Shown one piece after another: positions 46,886-58,734 of a DNA stretch of 64,000 bases. Source of the DNA: Vitellaria paradoxa (Eukaryota > Streptophyta > Magnoliopsida > Ericales > Sapotaceae); NCBI GenBank assembly GCA_019916065.1, contig CM034240.1:33245149-33309148 (forward strand). The letters are read 5' to 3'. The position numbers and the translations under genes are program-made. How positions within the stretch are numbered: the stretch's first letter is position 1; every line of letters begins with the position of its first letter. The notes under the pieces were generated by a model that saw only the letters and a program-made list of their open reading frames with translations, did no database searches and was not told the DNA's origin.

Positions 46886-49800
46886 TATAATATCCTAGAT
46901 TTCGTGTTAATATAAATTGATGGTCTTTAACATGATTGGGTGTAATAATATATTATTTAAGTAATATTAGTCATTAGGGATGACTAATGGTTGTAAATTG
47001 TGGAAGTAATAGGCCAAATAACCTAAAAATTAGTATTTTGGCCTAGAGGAATGCAAAGGGGCACCTAGGGTGCCCAGAGGGGGCGGCCTGCCTGTGTAAA
47101 ATATGACAAATGGACATCGTTCTGTGCTTGGTAGCTAGGGCTCACTCCTAAGGCCAGAATAAAGGTAGGGAGGAGGTGTAGGCTGCTGTAGGTTGCTTGG
47201 GGAACAAGAGAAGAGTCTTATTTGTATGTATAAAGAAGAGAGAAAGAGAGAGAGAGTTTAGAGATTTGGAGGAGAGAATCGGGAGAAAGTTGGAACTAAA
47301 AGGAGAACCAAGAAACTTGGTTTTGGTAAGTTGATCTAAACTTAATCAAACACAAATTAAACTTGTAAGAATGCAATTTAAGCTCTCAATGAACCTTTTA
47401 ATATCTTTGTTTGTTGTTTGGATCAAAGGGTGAGGAGATTGAGCAACTCAAAGTTAGAAACCATAACCGAGAGTTCAACATTTTCATACTCCATTTTATT
47501 CAGGCTTGAGGTTGGGATTTCTAACCTCCTTTTAGCATATATGAAATGTAATGAGTTAGGAAATATTGTTATGATGATTATTTAAGAAATTGGAGGCATG
47601 AGGATGTGAATCAAGAGATGTGATATAGGCATATATTTGTATGTACAGGTTAAGACCAAGATTTTGATTTGTTAGAATGAGTGAATTAAAAACTTGTTTT
47701 GATTGAATCATTAGAGTCTTTTAGGGCCTAAACATCTCTTAGAAATAAGGGTTTGGATTATACATTGGATTTGGTTAAGTTTGGAGCACAAAATCTTGAG
47801 TTTCAGCTCAAAGCAGAACAGAGTAGGTCACTAGACGTCGGGGGCACCCTGGCTACCTATGGGGTGCCCGGGTTGTTTCATCCAAACTTAGTTGGGCGGT
47901 GAGGGGGTTTGAGTCCCTTAAAGAGGCACCCAGACCCCTCTAGAAACTTTACACATGGATATTTCTCATTTAAGTTACCCATTTTCTTGAATACACAAGG
48001 TTATAATTTGCTCATTTACTCAAGTAGAGTTTATAAGTGTAAAGACTTGGTTATAGAATGAGTTTTGGGTGGTGCAAAAAGGCATCCCAGCCCTTGATGT
48101 GGGCGCTCGGGTCCCCTGTAGGGGTGTCCTAGGTGCTCTAAAACCTTAGTTTAGGCTTATTATGACGTAATTCACCATATTTGATAAATTGTCCTTGATA
48201 TATATTTCATGTTAAGTTAAATTAAGTTGAAAATATGTAAGAAAATGAGAAAATGTTATAATATAGCGATAGCATGTTATTGCAAGGCTAAATTGAATTG
48301 AGGTTTTTATAGTGGTTATTATGATGATATAAGACGTTCCTTGATTGAACAAAATGACAAAAAGAATACAATAAGGTTAATGAAAGAAAAAGAGACAAAT
48401 GAAAATGTGAATGATATATGTATGATATGGTGATTAGATATTATGAATCAAGAGAAATTAGTGTTGATTATTTATGACAAATAGATTGTAATCGAGTGTT
48501 TATAATAAGATGATCAAATGAGATATTAGTAGTGAAAATGTGTTAGATGGGAGGTGTTTTGAATTATTGAAGAGATACATGATTTAGTATTCATTGCTTT
48601 ATGAATGATTTCATTATTATTAATTGAGTGATTATTGGAATATGATTAGTTGTTCATATTACATGATGTTTATTATTTGATCATGGTAAGAATGACTTGA
48701 TTATGATGAAAGTGATATAATAGTTGGATTTAGAATATGTTGAGTCATTGTTGAAATTGATAATGAAAGTGAAAGGAAATGATGAGACGACATGTGTTGA
48801 TTATGGATTATGATGATATGCTATGGATAAAATAATTGAAGATGATAATGAGAAAGGATAAAAGATAATGTAATTCATGTTGCGACACAGGGTACTAAAT
48901 AATAGGAAGGGTATAGAGATTACCCTAGGTTGAAAAACCTGAAACTTACACAGGGATTGGTGTTCATGCCAGTAGGTTAGTAGCCTACAATATGATGTGC
49001 ATTGTGACTAATCGTGGCCCAGTGGGTAATTGTGGCCCTAAACGATGGCATATACTATTAGACCTAATTGACGACATGTATTGTGGCTAATCATGGCCCT
49101 ATGGCTAATTAGGGCCCTAAATGATGACGTATATTGTGGCTAATCGTGACCCTTAACGATGACGTGTATTGTGGCTAATTGTGGCCTTAAACGATGACGT
49201 ATGTTGTGGCTAATTATGGCTTTTAACGATGGCGTATAATATACCCACCCCACGGATTAAATGGAAATTAAAATGTGACGGTTAAATTATGATAGTAAAC
49301 CTAAGAAAGATAATAAATAAATTAAATGTTGAAACTTGTAGTGATGGTTGTAATATGGTGGTATGGAGAAATGTTATTTGCTTATTAATTATTTTGTGTC
49401 TTGCTATATATGATATATTATGATAAAGTTGAAGATGTTGGTTTTCTTGTGATAATTGTATTACATACTTTTACTTTACATATTATCTATGCTTTTATGA
49501 TGCAATGTGAGCACAAGTAGATTAGTGTTCACGTCCCTACAGACTTTGTTGTAAGAATGGATCTTAAGGACAAGGTGGGCATTTGGTGGGATTAGAAATG
49601 CATAAGTTGTTGCAGGTATTGCATTTTCATTTTCTTAAGTTAAAATTTTATTTGGGATTGTAATATTATTTTAATTTAGAGATTTATTCGATTGGGTTGC
49701 AAAGGCCATAGGGCCTACATTTGAGTATGATGGTTATGGGATATTTTGGAGCATTATAGCCAGTCAAAAGTTGAGGCTTGGTTTGAATAATGTTATGTTA

Positions 49801-49919
49801 CTATCTTGTGTGGATTTTGCTCCAAGATGGTGTATGGCTCTGATTAGGGTATAGTTGTTAGCGTATGATTTGTATGTTGAATCACTCACCTCTTGGGTCA
49901 TAAGATCGGGGGCATGACA
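46886..49919 (+). repeat. 5' LTR of Tekay-like element
   Basis: This 3034-bp LTR begins TATAATATCC (the partner has TGTAATATCC, so TG mutated to TA) and ends GGCATGACA. It contains a 48-bp minisatellite at about 48990-49245. It also contains spaced GGGTGCCC-like GC-rich motifs at about 47050-47100, 47840-47875 and 48080-48140, and a conserved block at 48921-48970. Confidence 0.85.
48990..49245. repeat. About 48-bp minisatellite in LTR
   Basis: Roughly five degenerate units have the form 'gatgacgtatattgtggctaat' + 'cgtggccc' + 'taaac'. Units differ in length and some are half-units. Confidence 0.75.
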
Positions 49920-49922
49920 AGT

Positions 49923-49935
49923 TGGTATCAAAGCC
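49923..49935 (+). promoter_or_regulatory. Primer binding site of Tekay-like element (initiator tRNA-Met)
   Basis: TGGTATCAAAGCC lies three bases after the 5' LTR. It matches the initiator-Met primer sequence TGGTATCAGAGCC with one change. Confidence 0.85.
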
Positions 49936-52900
49936 TAGGTTAGAATACCTAGGGGACAATATGAGTTTGGCATTGCATGTTGCATGCTTACGTGTTATAA
50001 CTGATATTTAGTTATTTTAGAAGAATTGACCCATTGGTATTTTGTGGTATAGTTGGTAGTGGAAGTAGATGAACCTAAGAATGTTGCTAGAACAGTGACT
50101 CTGTTGATAAGGGATATGAAAACTTAGGAAACATCCTTAGCTGATGGTAAGTAAAGCCGATGTGTGAGCAAGTGATGTAACCGGTGATGGAGTGTTGTTC
50201 CTAGGTATAAGATTTAAGAGATGTTTTAAAAGCAGTTTTGACATTAGGAATGATGGTTAGATGTGGTTATGAATACCATAGAAAAGCATAAATTTGAAAT
50301 TGAAGAGGCTCAGAGAGTCTGAGTTAGTAACTCAAGGATTTATTGAGATTGCATATTATTATTGAGTGATGTGTAGTTGTGGAATGATTTTAAAGTAGTA
50401 ATGGCAATGATAGAGATTTAAATTTTGAAATGGATGAATTATCAACTAGATAAGTGGCGACTGAATATTACTATAGATTAATGACAATTGTTATTTGATG
50501 ACACCATAGTTTAGATTTGGGATAAGGCTATAATAATGTTGTTTTCTTCCCCAATGATATTAAGTGCATAGGAAAACCTTATGTTTAGATGGTTAGTTGT
50601 GGTTGAATGAAAGGAGTCTCAATTTTGTTTCCATGAGTAATGTGTAGATCATGGACGTGTTTCTTGAGGAAGAATGGGGGTTAATCTCCTTAGAGGTAGA
50701 CTCACTTTTCCTAGATTCTACGAGAGGTATCTTTCTTATTTTTATTGTGCCACATTCTATGGTAATAGTTAGGTTATGGAAGTTCAAATTTTAATTAACT
50801 GATTTGGAGGCTTATGTTTTTAACTAATATTGTATTTTGTTATTGTGGTATTGGAAATTCTTATTAAGGAGGAAATGGTACTTTGAGTAAATTAGAGATT
50901 ATTAAATTTAGACGTAATTGAGGAAGTATATTAATTACTGAGTTTTGATAGTTTAACTGGATGGTTATGTATTAAAAGTAGTATGAGTTTGATTTGTTTG
51001 AGATAAAGTTTGGGGTGGGTCAGCTGGGATTCAGTTGGGTAATTGTGATAATCTTCCAAAGATTTCTGTTGTATTAGCTGAATATAGCTTAGGTGGTGTT
51101 TGATATCCATGTTTCGCGAGTTTAATGGGTTACTACCGCTGCCCTATTTAGGATACCCCTCAACAAACAAATTTATTGATTTGACTGATTTGAAAAAAGT
51201 TAGAAATTTGTGGGGTAATGTTAATGAAAGCATTTTATAGGCCGAGTTGTAGGTTGACTGAAACTCTATGTTGGTTATTTTTACCCATGAGAAGGGTTAC
51301 CCTGGATATTATGCTAGATTACGAGAAAATTTAGATTATGTGCTAATGCATAATGATCAGATGACAATGTAAGTCAAAGTCGTTGAAATCATATGAGAAG
51401 GATTTACTAGTATCTGACTTAGAATTAACCGCAATTATTTAGCCTTGAAACCTTAATGGGGTTTTTGGAATAATAGAAAAGTTTAGAATGTACTTAGAAT
51501 GTCGAAATTTAAGGTTATTTATTTATGAAATGTAATTTAATTTTGAGGCAATATAGTTGAATGGAATAGTAGAAATATTTTGGTTTTATAATCTCCAATC
51601 TTATTCGAGTAAAGCAAATATAATGGCTGATGCTTTAAGTAGGAGGTCGAGGAGTTTGATTGTTGATAAGGTTCTTCTAGTAAAGCCTTTGAGAAAATGT
51701 TTGGGATTCTGAGATTCTTTAGGATGAGAATTATGATAGCCGAGAAATAAATTTTCTAGAGATGAATTTATTCAGGAATTATATTTGATAATATGGATAA
51801 AGGGTTATGGGGTTCTAGTCGTGGGACCAATTTTAATAGAGAATGTGGTTTTGGTAATCTCCTGGCTAAAGTGTTGAGTACAAAAGTGTAATCATAAATG
51901 AATAATTGGAATTCAAAAATAAAGTGAGTGTACAAGATATGGATGGACTTTAGGAGAAGAGGCCTAGGAGTTTCACCATTCAAGATTGCGGTGCATCATA
52001 GTGGTACTAAGAGATACAATGGAATAAGACGTAAGGGGATGTTTGTGAATTCCTAGTAGTGCCCCAGAAGAAATTTTTAGCTTATCACCAGGAAGGGAAA
52101 AAAAAATATATATTGGAAGTTGTAGCAAGATTAAGAAGATTATTAGGGAATTAATAATAAATCTTGGAGACTGAATTGTGTATTTGTGGTACTTACAAGT
52201 GATTGATTATTGACATGGTGGGTGGGAGTTAAAATTTGTACATTTAATTGATAAATTGTGAAACTCAAAATTGTTGATTAATTTGGTTATGCTTGGTAAA
52301 GTTATTTGCTATACGGTGGATATTGAGGCTTCATATGGTTAGTGAAAAAACAATTATGGAATTTTAGTTGTAAGATAAAGGATAGTAGAGAAAATTGGAA
52401 ATGAAAGATCTTGAAGAATATTTGAAAGTCCTAACTAAGAATTTGGGGAAGATTTGACGGTATCAATATACAGGACTTCTCATATCTATTAGGCTTTAAG
52501 ACAATTAATTTAGCTCAAAGCAATTAGTTGATTAGATGTTCTGATATAAGTTATTTAAGTGTGATGATCTTATTTGTATAATTAGAATTAAGAATTTTAT
52601 GCTAAACATGCAGACATGTAGAGAGTTGTGGTAAATAAGGAAGAAATTAGACTTGATAAAAGAGGAATTTGTGGTTTAATCTAGTCTAAGTGTTTATTAT
52701 ATGATATCTTTAGGATAGTGAGTCTATATGAGAAATTGTAAAGTTTGGCTTTGACTATTTGATTTGGTACATCTGATTTTAGCTGAAAGAATCATTGGTA
52801 TTTTCAGCAGAGTGATTTAATATTTGGGTACCACTAATTAAGGATAAGGTAGGGGGATATTTCTAAGACAATGTTCAGGACCTAGTGTGGACTCTACGAA

Positions 52901-53646
52901 TTTTGAGTAATGCTATATGGGTTGACTACTATCCTAATATTATTCCTGGATTGGAGGAGCATCATGCTCAATGATTATCTAGACAAACTGTAGAAGGGTG
53001 TATTTTCTTAAGTTATTTATATATTATGCATATGCTAGAATTTTGATTAATGAAGTACTATTCGCTAAAGTCTGGGATGAAGTGGACATGGTCATAAAGA
53101 AATACATGTGTACTAAAATAAGGAATGTGATATTGAATAGTGGATTAGAGAGTTTCATGTGCTTGACTGCTTATAAACTATGTTGGAACTTATAATGGTA
53201 ATGATACATGGTTTGGTAAGTTGAAATTTTGGTTTATCAACTGGTTTATGGTGCACAAATGTAAATATGGAAATATCTAGCTAGGTAAAGGAGGTGACTT
53301 CCAGTGGAAAGGATTATTTGGGGTTAGCTTGGTAAAATAATTAAAAACTAATAGATGGGTTAAATTACGGTTGGAAGAATGAAAGAGAATGAATACGTGG
53401 GAGGAGAAAAGTTTTGGAAAGGAATAAATAGGTAACGGGATTTATCTGTTAGTTTCCCTATGTTATGTGCAAATGGTTGACTATGCTGTGAGTAACATGG
53501 AAAATTGTGGTTTAGAATTTGTGTTGGAAGGTTGATAGCTTAATGGAGTTAGTATGAGTATGCAAAGATGGGGAAAACCTGATAAGGAAGTAGTACTTGA
53601 GAAGCGAATGTGTAGGAATAAAAAGAAAAGTTACAAATTTCAAAAT
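49936..53646 (+). pseudogene. Gypsy gag-pol remnant (heavily eroded)
   Basis: This is the remains of a polyprotein, readable only in short pieces. A fragment SLMGYYRC near 51125 recalls the LAGYYRRF block of reverse transcriptase. A stretch near 51380-51420 recalls RNase H (KDLLVSDLELTAII). SSKANIMADALSRRS at 51605-51649 is the diagnostic end of gypsy RNase H. HHSGTKRYNGIRRKGM at about 51990-52040 recalls the integrase zinc-binding region. Stops occur every few dozen codons. Gag (about 50000-50900) cannot be recognised. Confidence 0.65.
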
Positions 53647-55534
53647 TGTCACGCTCTCGAAATCCTGAGATCCCGAGAGATGAGTTTAGAATGTAAAATT
53701 TAACACACCCGGCTCATTATAGTCTTACCATTTATCTTTTTAGAGCTCCTAACCATTCCATTCACTAATATAGACTATAGAACTGATTACTTTCATAATA
53801 AAACACACACCTAGTCTTAATTTAAAACTAGATAACATAACCACACTTATTTATAAAGTGGTATTTCTATATACATACAACTTTAGAGATTACTACACAT
53901 AAAAAACTACTCAATAAGACTGTGAGGTTCAACGATTGTGGCAGCCCCCTAGGTCTCAAGCTCCGCACTTGCAATACAATCTGTAGAAACGTAAGCACCA
54001 AGCCACATATGCTCACGATGTATAGAAATATACTTTTTATAATGCATTTTAGAAATCACATAAAACAATGAATATAGTAAGAAATCATCGAATACGTCAA
54101 CACATAGCAGAATAGGACTACATTAATTTATAACTTTTATTACTCTTGACAATCTTTCTTCATTTATTATTTTCTTTTTCTAAAGTGGGGAAGGATACTC
54201 TGCAAGACTATCCCACAATCAAAGCGGTGGTCTAAATCATCGCCGGTTCGTATAAATATACGGGTCATGAAACACCCCTGTGTTGTCATTTATAAATCCA
54301 AGTCTAAAGGCCACGATAAGCCTTACCATTTCATCGTCGTTGTGGATTACTAGTCCACGAGCACAATTACCTGACCCTGCGTAGGTTTAAGGTTTTTCAA
54401 CCTAAGGGTATCTCATGACCCTTCCTATTTTGTATAGTATCCTCACTTTCCCAAGAATCAACATTTCCATAGGTTTCACTTTTCTCCTATTAAAGTTTAG
54501 GAATAATGTTTGTGAACTTTTACAACTCCATGCTTTCATTGCCATTACAATCCATTTATTTTTAATTATTATCTATTTTGCAACAAACACATAACATAAC
54601 ATAGCATATCTCAGCACTGAATAGCAATTTAAAGAAAGACTAATCACAATTTTGGTGCCACCGAAGATTCAGTTATAAAGCTTAATATTAATTTAATAGC
54701 ATATAAATTTTTAACTTACATTTGTACCTCAAAAAAATCTTATATATTTATAGATTATTATTTATAAAATTTAAGGGCCAAAAAGGGAATAAAATCGGCC
54801 AACCCAGGGAGTTGCGGTTGCCGAGAAAATTTGGTTTGGTCTAAAAAGTTAATATTTTTCTTAAAGAACGTGCTAAAATTATTTTCATGGTTATTTTTTT
54901 ATCAAAGAAAACATTACAAAAACTATAAATAATATATCAATTCCCTACCTTGTTCTTCATTGGAAAACTAAAAATTTGTCGTATACGTGAATTGGATCTA
55001 TTTTCTGCAATTGAACAATGCAGGCACGTGAGGAATGAGTTTAATTAGAAGACTTGGAAATTAATTTGGGTTTGGATATTAATCTCTCTCTCTCTCTCTT
55101 TTCCCTTCCTTCTCTATTTTCTTTCTTTTTCTCTCTCTTTCCTTTCTTTTCCTTTTTCTTCTTTTTTTTTTCTCTTCTTCCCGATTTACTTCTCCCAGCC
55201 AACATATAACATACACATATATATATACATATATGCAATCATGGGGCTAAAGGGTAAGGGGTGATTCATTTGGCTTAGGGTGCGACCAACACCTGTAATG
55301 GGGGCCATGTTTCTTTTTTTTTTTTTTTTTTGGGCCACGCGTCCAGTAGCTTTATGGCTACTTATCCCCCAAGCATATTTCGTTAGGCCATGTTTGGCTG
55401 AAACAGAACAAAACATCCAAAGGCCTTGTTTGGCCAAGGAAAGTTATAACCATTCAATTTAATTAATTAATTTTTTTGATCATATATTAAAAATAATAAG
55501 CATATTGAAAAGATAAAATTTTGGGGTTATTATA
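53647..55534 (-). mobile_element. Solo LTR, 1.9 kb (Tekay/Del-like)
   Basis: This 1888-bp unit begins TGTCACGCTC on the plus strand and ends GGGGTTATTATA, where the expected terminal CA is mutated. Flanks AAAAT (53642-53646) and GAAAT (55535-55539) look like a duplication with one change. A block at 54371-54430 is nearly identical, inverted, to 48921-48970. CT-rich microsatellite DNA lies at 55085-55180. There is no coding region. Confidence 0.75.
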
Positions 55535-56564
55535 GAAATGATAAGGAATTTGTGCTTTAATTTGTTTAGCAGCTATACTTAACTAGATATCAAGATATAA
55601 TACACTTGGTGTTGTGTCTTTATGTGAGTAGTATGATTTTCTCGTGAACTGTGATGTTAGAGTCAATTACATGTTTGGTATGTTAAATCTTAATTGAGCA
55701 TATTTGGTTTATGGTATAGCTTTGATTGGAAAAACTTAAGGTTTCAGTAAGAGGGATTAAATATTAAGGCCATGTGGTTCTGATTTAGACCTACGGGAGA
55801 AATTAAAAATGAAATGAAAAAGTAACATTTTCGGGGTAAGGATAAGTCTAGTACAGGTAGTGTTGTGGGTGTGTAATACAGGATTTGTGTGTATTCTTAT
55901 TATCTTAATTGTGTAATCAAGGGACATGAAGTGTGTGTGGTGTATTGGTGTATCAGTATATAGACATGAATTTGTGGAAAGAATTATTGTTGGAGAATAA
56001 GTATGAATGTAAATTAGATAACAAAATTAATGGAAAAAGGATCCTAAAATATTTAAGTGAGAAATGTTATGGAAATTCAAATAAGAGGTATCGATATTAT
56101 AATCGGGAGGAAATATTAAAGTTTAATTTTGTTAAGGAAAGAGATTTTGATTTAAGAGATGATCAAGTGTAATATAGTGGGAATTCAGAAATGTATAAAA
56201 TGATAATGTGGTATGAGGTAAAAGTTATGGTTTGGTGCTGTTAAGATAAGAGATTTAAAAGTGAATTGTTATTACAAATTATTTAAAGAGTCATTGAGTA
56301 AGTTACAAGATTAGAGTAGCATAGCAGAAGCATGGATGCTATGTTCTAAATTGCTATGATTTGTTGATTTGTAAAATGATCTGAGTATTATTTAATGAGT
56401 AGATTTTAAATCTTGTTCACAATAAAGCATCATGATATTGAAAAGTCTACTTGGGAACATGAGTCTCATATACGGAAAAGATATCCCCCACTTGTTTTTT
56501 TAGAGTTATACTTGTGCTAATTGCATTAAATTTTGAAGACGAAATTTTTATAAGGAGGAGAGAA
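55535..56564 (+). pseudogene. Tekay-like interior, 3' part (eroded) with polypurine tract
   Basis: This continues the element interior after the solo LTR. A 79-codon open frame (55933-56172), rich in Lys, Glu and Asn, may be the eroded integrase C-terminus, but no motif is diagnostic. At 56548-56564 the purine run ATAAGGAGGAGAGAA abuts the 3' LTR, preceded by GACGAAATTTTTAT as is usual in this group. Confidence 0.55.
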
Positions 56565-58734
56565 TGTAATATCCTAGATTTTCGTGTTAATATAAATTGA
56601 TGATTTTTAATACGTTTTGGGTATGATAATATGTTATTTGAGCAATATTAGCCATTAGGGATGACTTATGGTTGTAAATTTTGGAAATAATGGACCAAAT
56701 AACCTAAAAATTAGCATTTTGGCCTGAAGGAACTCAAAGGGGCGCTCCGGGTAGTGGGGCAGGTGCCCGGAGACTTAGGGGGGCACCCGAGGTGTCATGC
56801 CCCGAGTCTTGCGACCCGAGGGGTGAGTGATAAACACATTCATCATATAGCTCATCACACTTTGTCTTTCCATTTCAATTATTCAAAGCTTTATTTAATT
56901 TCCATCACTTATTAACAAAAGTTCACATTTCAATTCATACTCTCTTATATCTCAAAGTAAACAATACTTATTAACATTGTAGAGCAAGTTCCCCTTTCCA
57001 ATTCATAGAATTTAGACAAATGAAACATCAAGTGAAAACATGAAACCAAACTCTTTATAACTCTATAGTAGGATGTCCAAAATGAACTAAGTCTGGTAAC
57101 CTTTCTAAGCTTAGTGGGCACCCAACAGGTACTCAGTTGTGCACCCAAGATCTTGGGTGCCAACACCTTATGCGCCCAAGAAGGTGGGCGCCCAACTGAT
57201 ACCATCTCATGTGCCCATAACTTGGTTCAAGTGACGCTCTGTTTTCTTGGTCTTTCATTCTCCACACTTAACACCTCAAATTTACCAAGTTTATGGCATG
57301 ATACTTAGAGTTTCTTATTTCCAACATTACCACAAGTCTTATAAGCATCAAAAGAAACCATCTATTTGAGTTCTTATCAACTATAGGCTAAGTTATGGAT
57401 CAAACCCCATGTTCTCTCTTTTAAACCATATATGTGTATGTAACTCCCATTTTCTTCTTTAAATGAAATCAAAACTTGCTAGGGTTACTCAAGTGTTGTT
57501 CTAGACCTTGTTACACATCATATATGTAAGATTGAGCATAAAATCCCTACCTCAAGTTGAATAAAGATGAAGAACAAGAGGTGGTCTTCTCCTGGTTTCA
57601 AGCTTCCAAACTTGGAAGATTCAATCTCTTCACCCTTTGATCTAAACAACAAACAATTCACATAGATGGGTTTCTTGAGTATCCAGTTGCATTATTGCAA
57701 AGTTAATTAGCTTTTAATCAAGGCTAGAAGCACTTACCATTTAAACCCTTACCTGATTCCCTTGTTTCTCCTTTCTTCTTGCTGTCCCAGTCTCCTTCTT
57801 GCTGTCCCAGTCTCCTTATTCCAAACCAACATCTCTCTCTCTCTTTTGCATCATACACATTTATAAATATATATATTTGATAATATTTTAAACCCTCCAC
57901 AGTGCTTTCCAGATTTTTCCACCCTCCTAACCTAATATAGGGTTTATAGGGTCAAGGCTCGGGTGCACAAGTCAGAACACATCATACCTATCACTTGTGC
58001 TAAAGCTCGGGTGCCCAACACCTTCTCAGTCGTGCACCCAAAATCTTGGGCGCCCATGTTACGTGCACCCAAGCCTTGGCCACCCACGTTCCGTGCGCCC
58101 AAGGTGCCCCCCTCTTCTGCACTTGTGCTAAAATGCCAACTCTCACATGTTTGGCTCATCCTTCTCAAAGTTCCCAACTCTAAAGTACAATAAATGATGA
58201 GTACCACTTAATCAACATACTTTTACCTCAAAATATTTGAATAACCATTTATTTACATTAACACAAAAGTTTGGAGTATTACACAAGGTGCCTAGAGGGG
58301 TGCCCCGCCTGTGTATAATATGACAGATGGATGTGGTTCTGTGTTTGGCAGCTGGGGCTCACTCTTAGGGCCAGAATAGGGGTAGGGGGAGGTATAGACC
58401 ACTATAGATTTCTTCGGATGCAAGAAAGGAGTCTTATATGTATGTATAGAGAAAAGAGATGGAGAGTTCGGAGATTTAGAGAAGAGAACCGGGAGAAAGT
58501 TGGAACCAAGAGGAGAACCAAGAAGCTTGGTTTTGGTAAGTTGATCTAAACTTAATCAAACACAAATTAAACTTAAAAGAATGCAATTAAGCTCTAAATG
58601 AACCTTTCAATATGGTTTGTTTGCTATTTGGATCAAGGGGTAAGGAGATTGAGCAACTTAAAGTTGGAAACTAAAACCGGGAGTTCACCATTTTCATACT
58701 CTTTGGAAACTAAAACCGGGAGTTCACCATTCGA
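56565..58734 (+). repeat. 3' LTR of Tekay-like element, truncated and interrupted
   Basis: This LTR starts TGTAATATCCTAG and matches the 5' LTR over 56565-56792 and 58289-58734 (about 670 bp of 3034). The interruption is a solo LTR. The truncation point at about 58734 follows a local duplication of 'ggaaactaaaaccgggagtt'. Confidence 0.82.
56793..58283 (-). mobile_element. Solo LTR, 1.5 kb, in the 3' LTR
   Basis: This 1491-bp unit reads TGTCATGCCC...GGAGTATTACA on the plus strand. Flanks are CGAGG (56788-56792) and CAAGG (58284-58288), one mismatch. It carries its own GGGCGCCCAAG-type motifs at about 57115-57200 and 57955-58110, and a tandem 'ctgtcccagtctccttcttg' duplication near 57780. Open frames on both strands across the GC-rich part are not convincing genes. 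Confidence 0.85.

Larger units (their letters stand above)
46886..58734 (+). mobile_element. Tekay/Del-like gypsy retrotransposon (eroded, 3' LTR truncated)
   Basis: The 5' LTR is 46886-49919, followed by an initiator-Met primer site, an eroded interior, a polypurine tract at about 56548-56564 and a 3' LTR from 56565. The 3' LTR matches the 5' LTR until about 58734 and then stops abruptly. Two solo LTRs interrupt it: 53647-55534 in the interior and 56793-58283 in the 3' LTR. Coding traces (ADALSRR, a decayed integrase zinc region) are gypsy-type. Long LTRs and the iMet primer suggest Tekay/Del chromovirus, but the chromodomain is not visible. Confidence 0.78.

Noticed and set aside
48990..49245. 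CRISPR-like array
   Set aside because: The units are degenerate, with no unique spacers, and lie in an LTR of a plant retrotransposon. It is a minisatellite.
57944..58207. Overlapping open frames on both strands across GC-rich LTR DNA
   Set aside because: The open frames come from base composition (few stop codons in GGGCGCCC-type repeats). They lie within a solo LTR.
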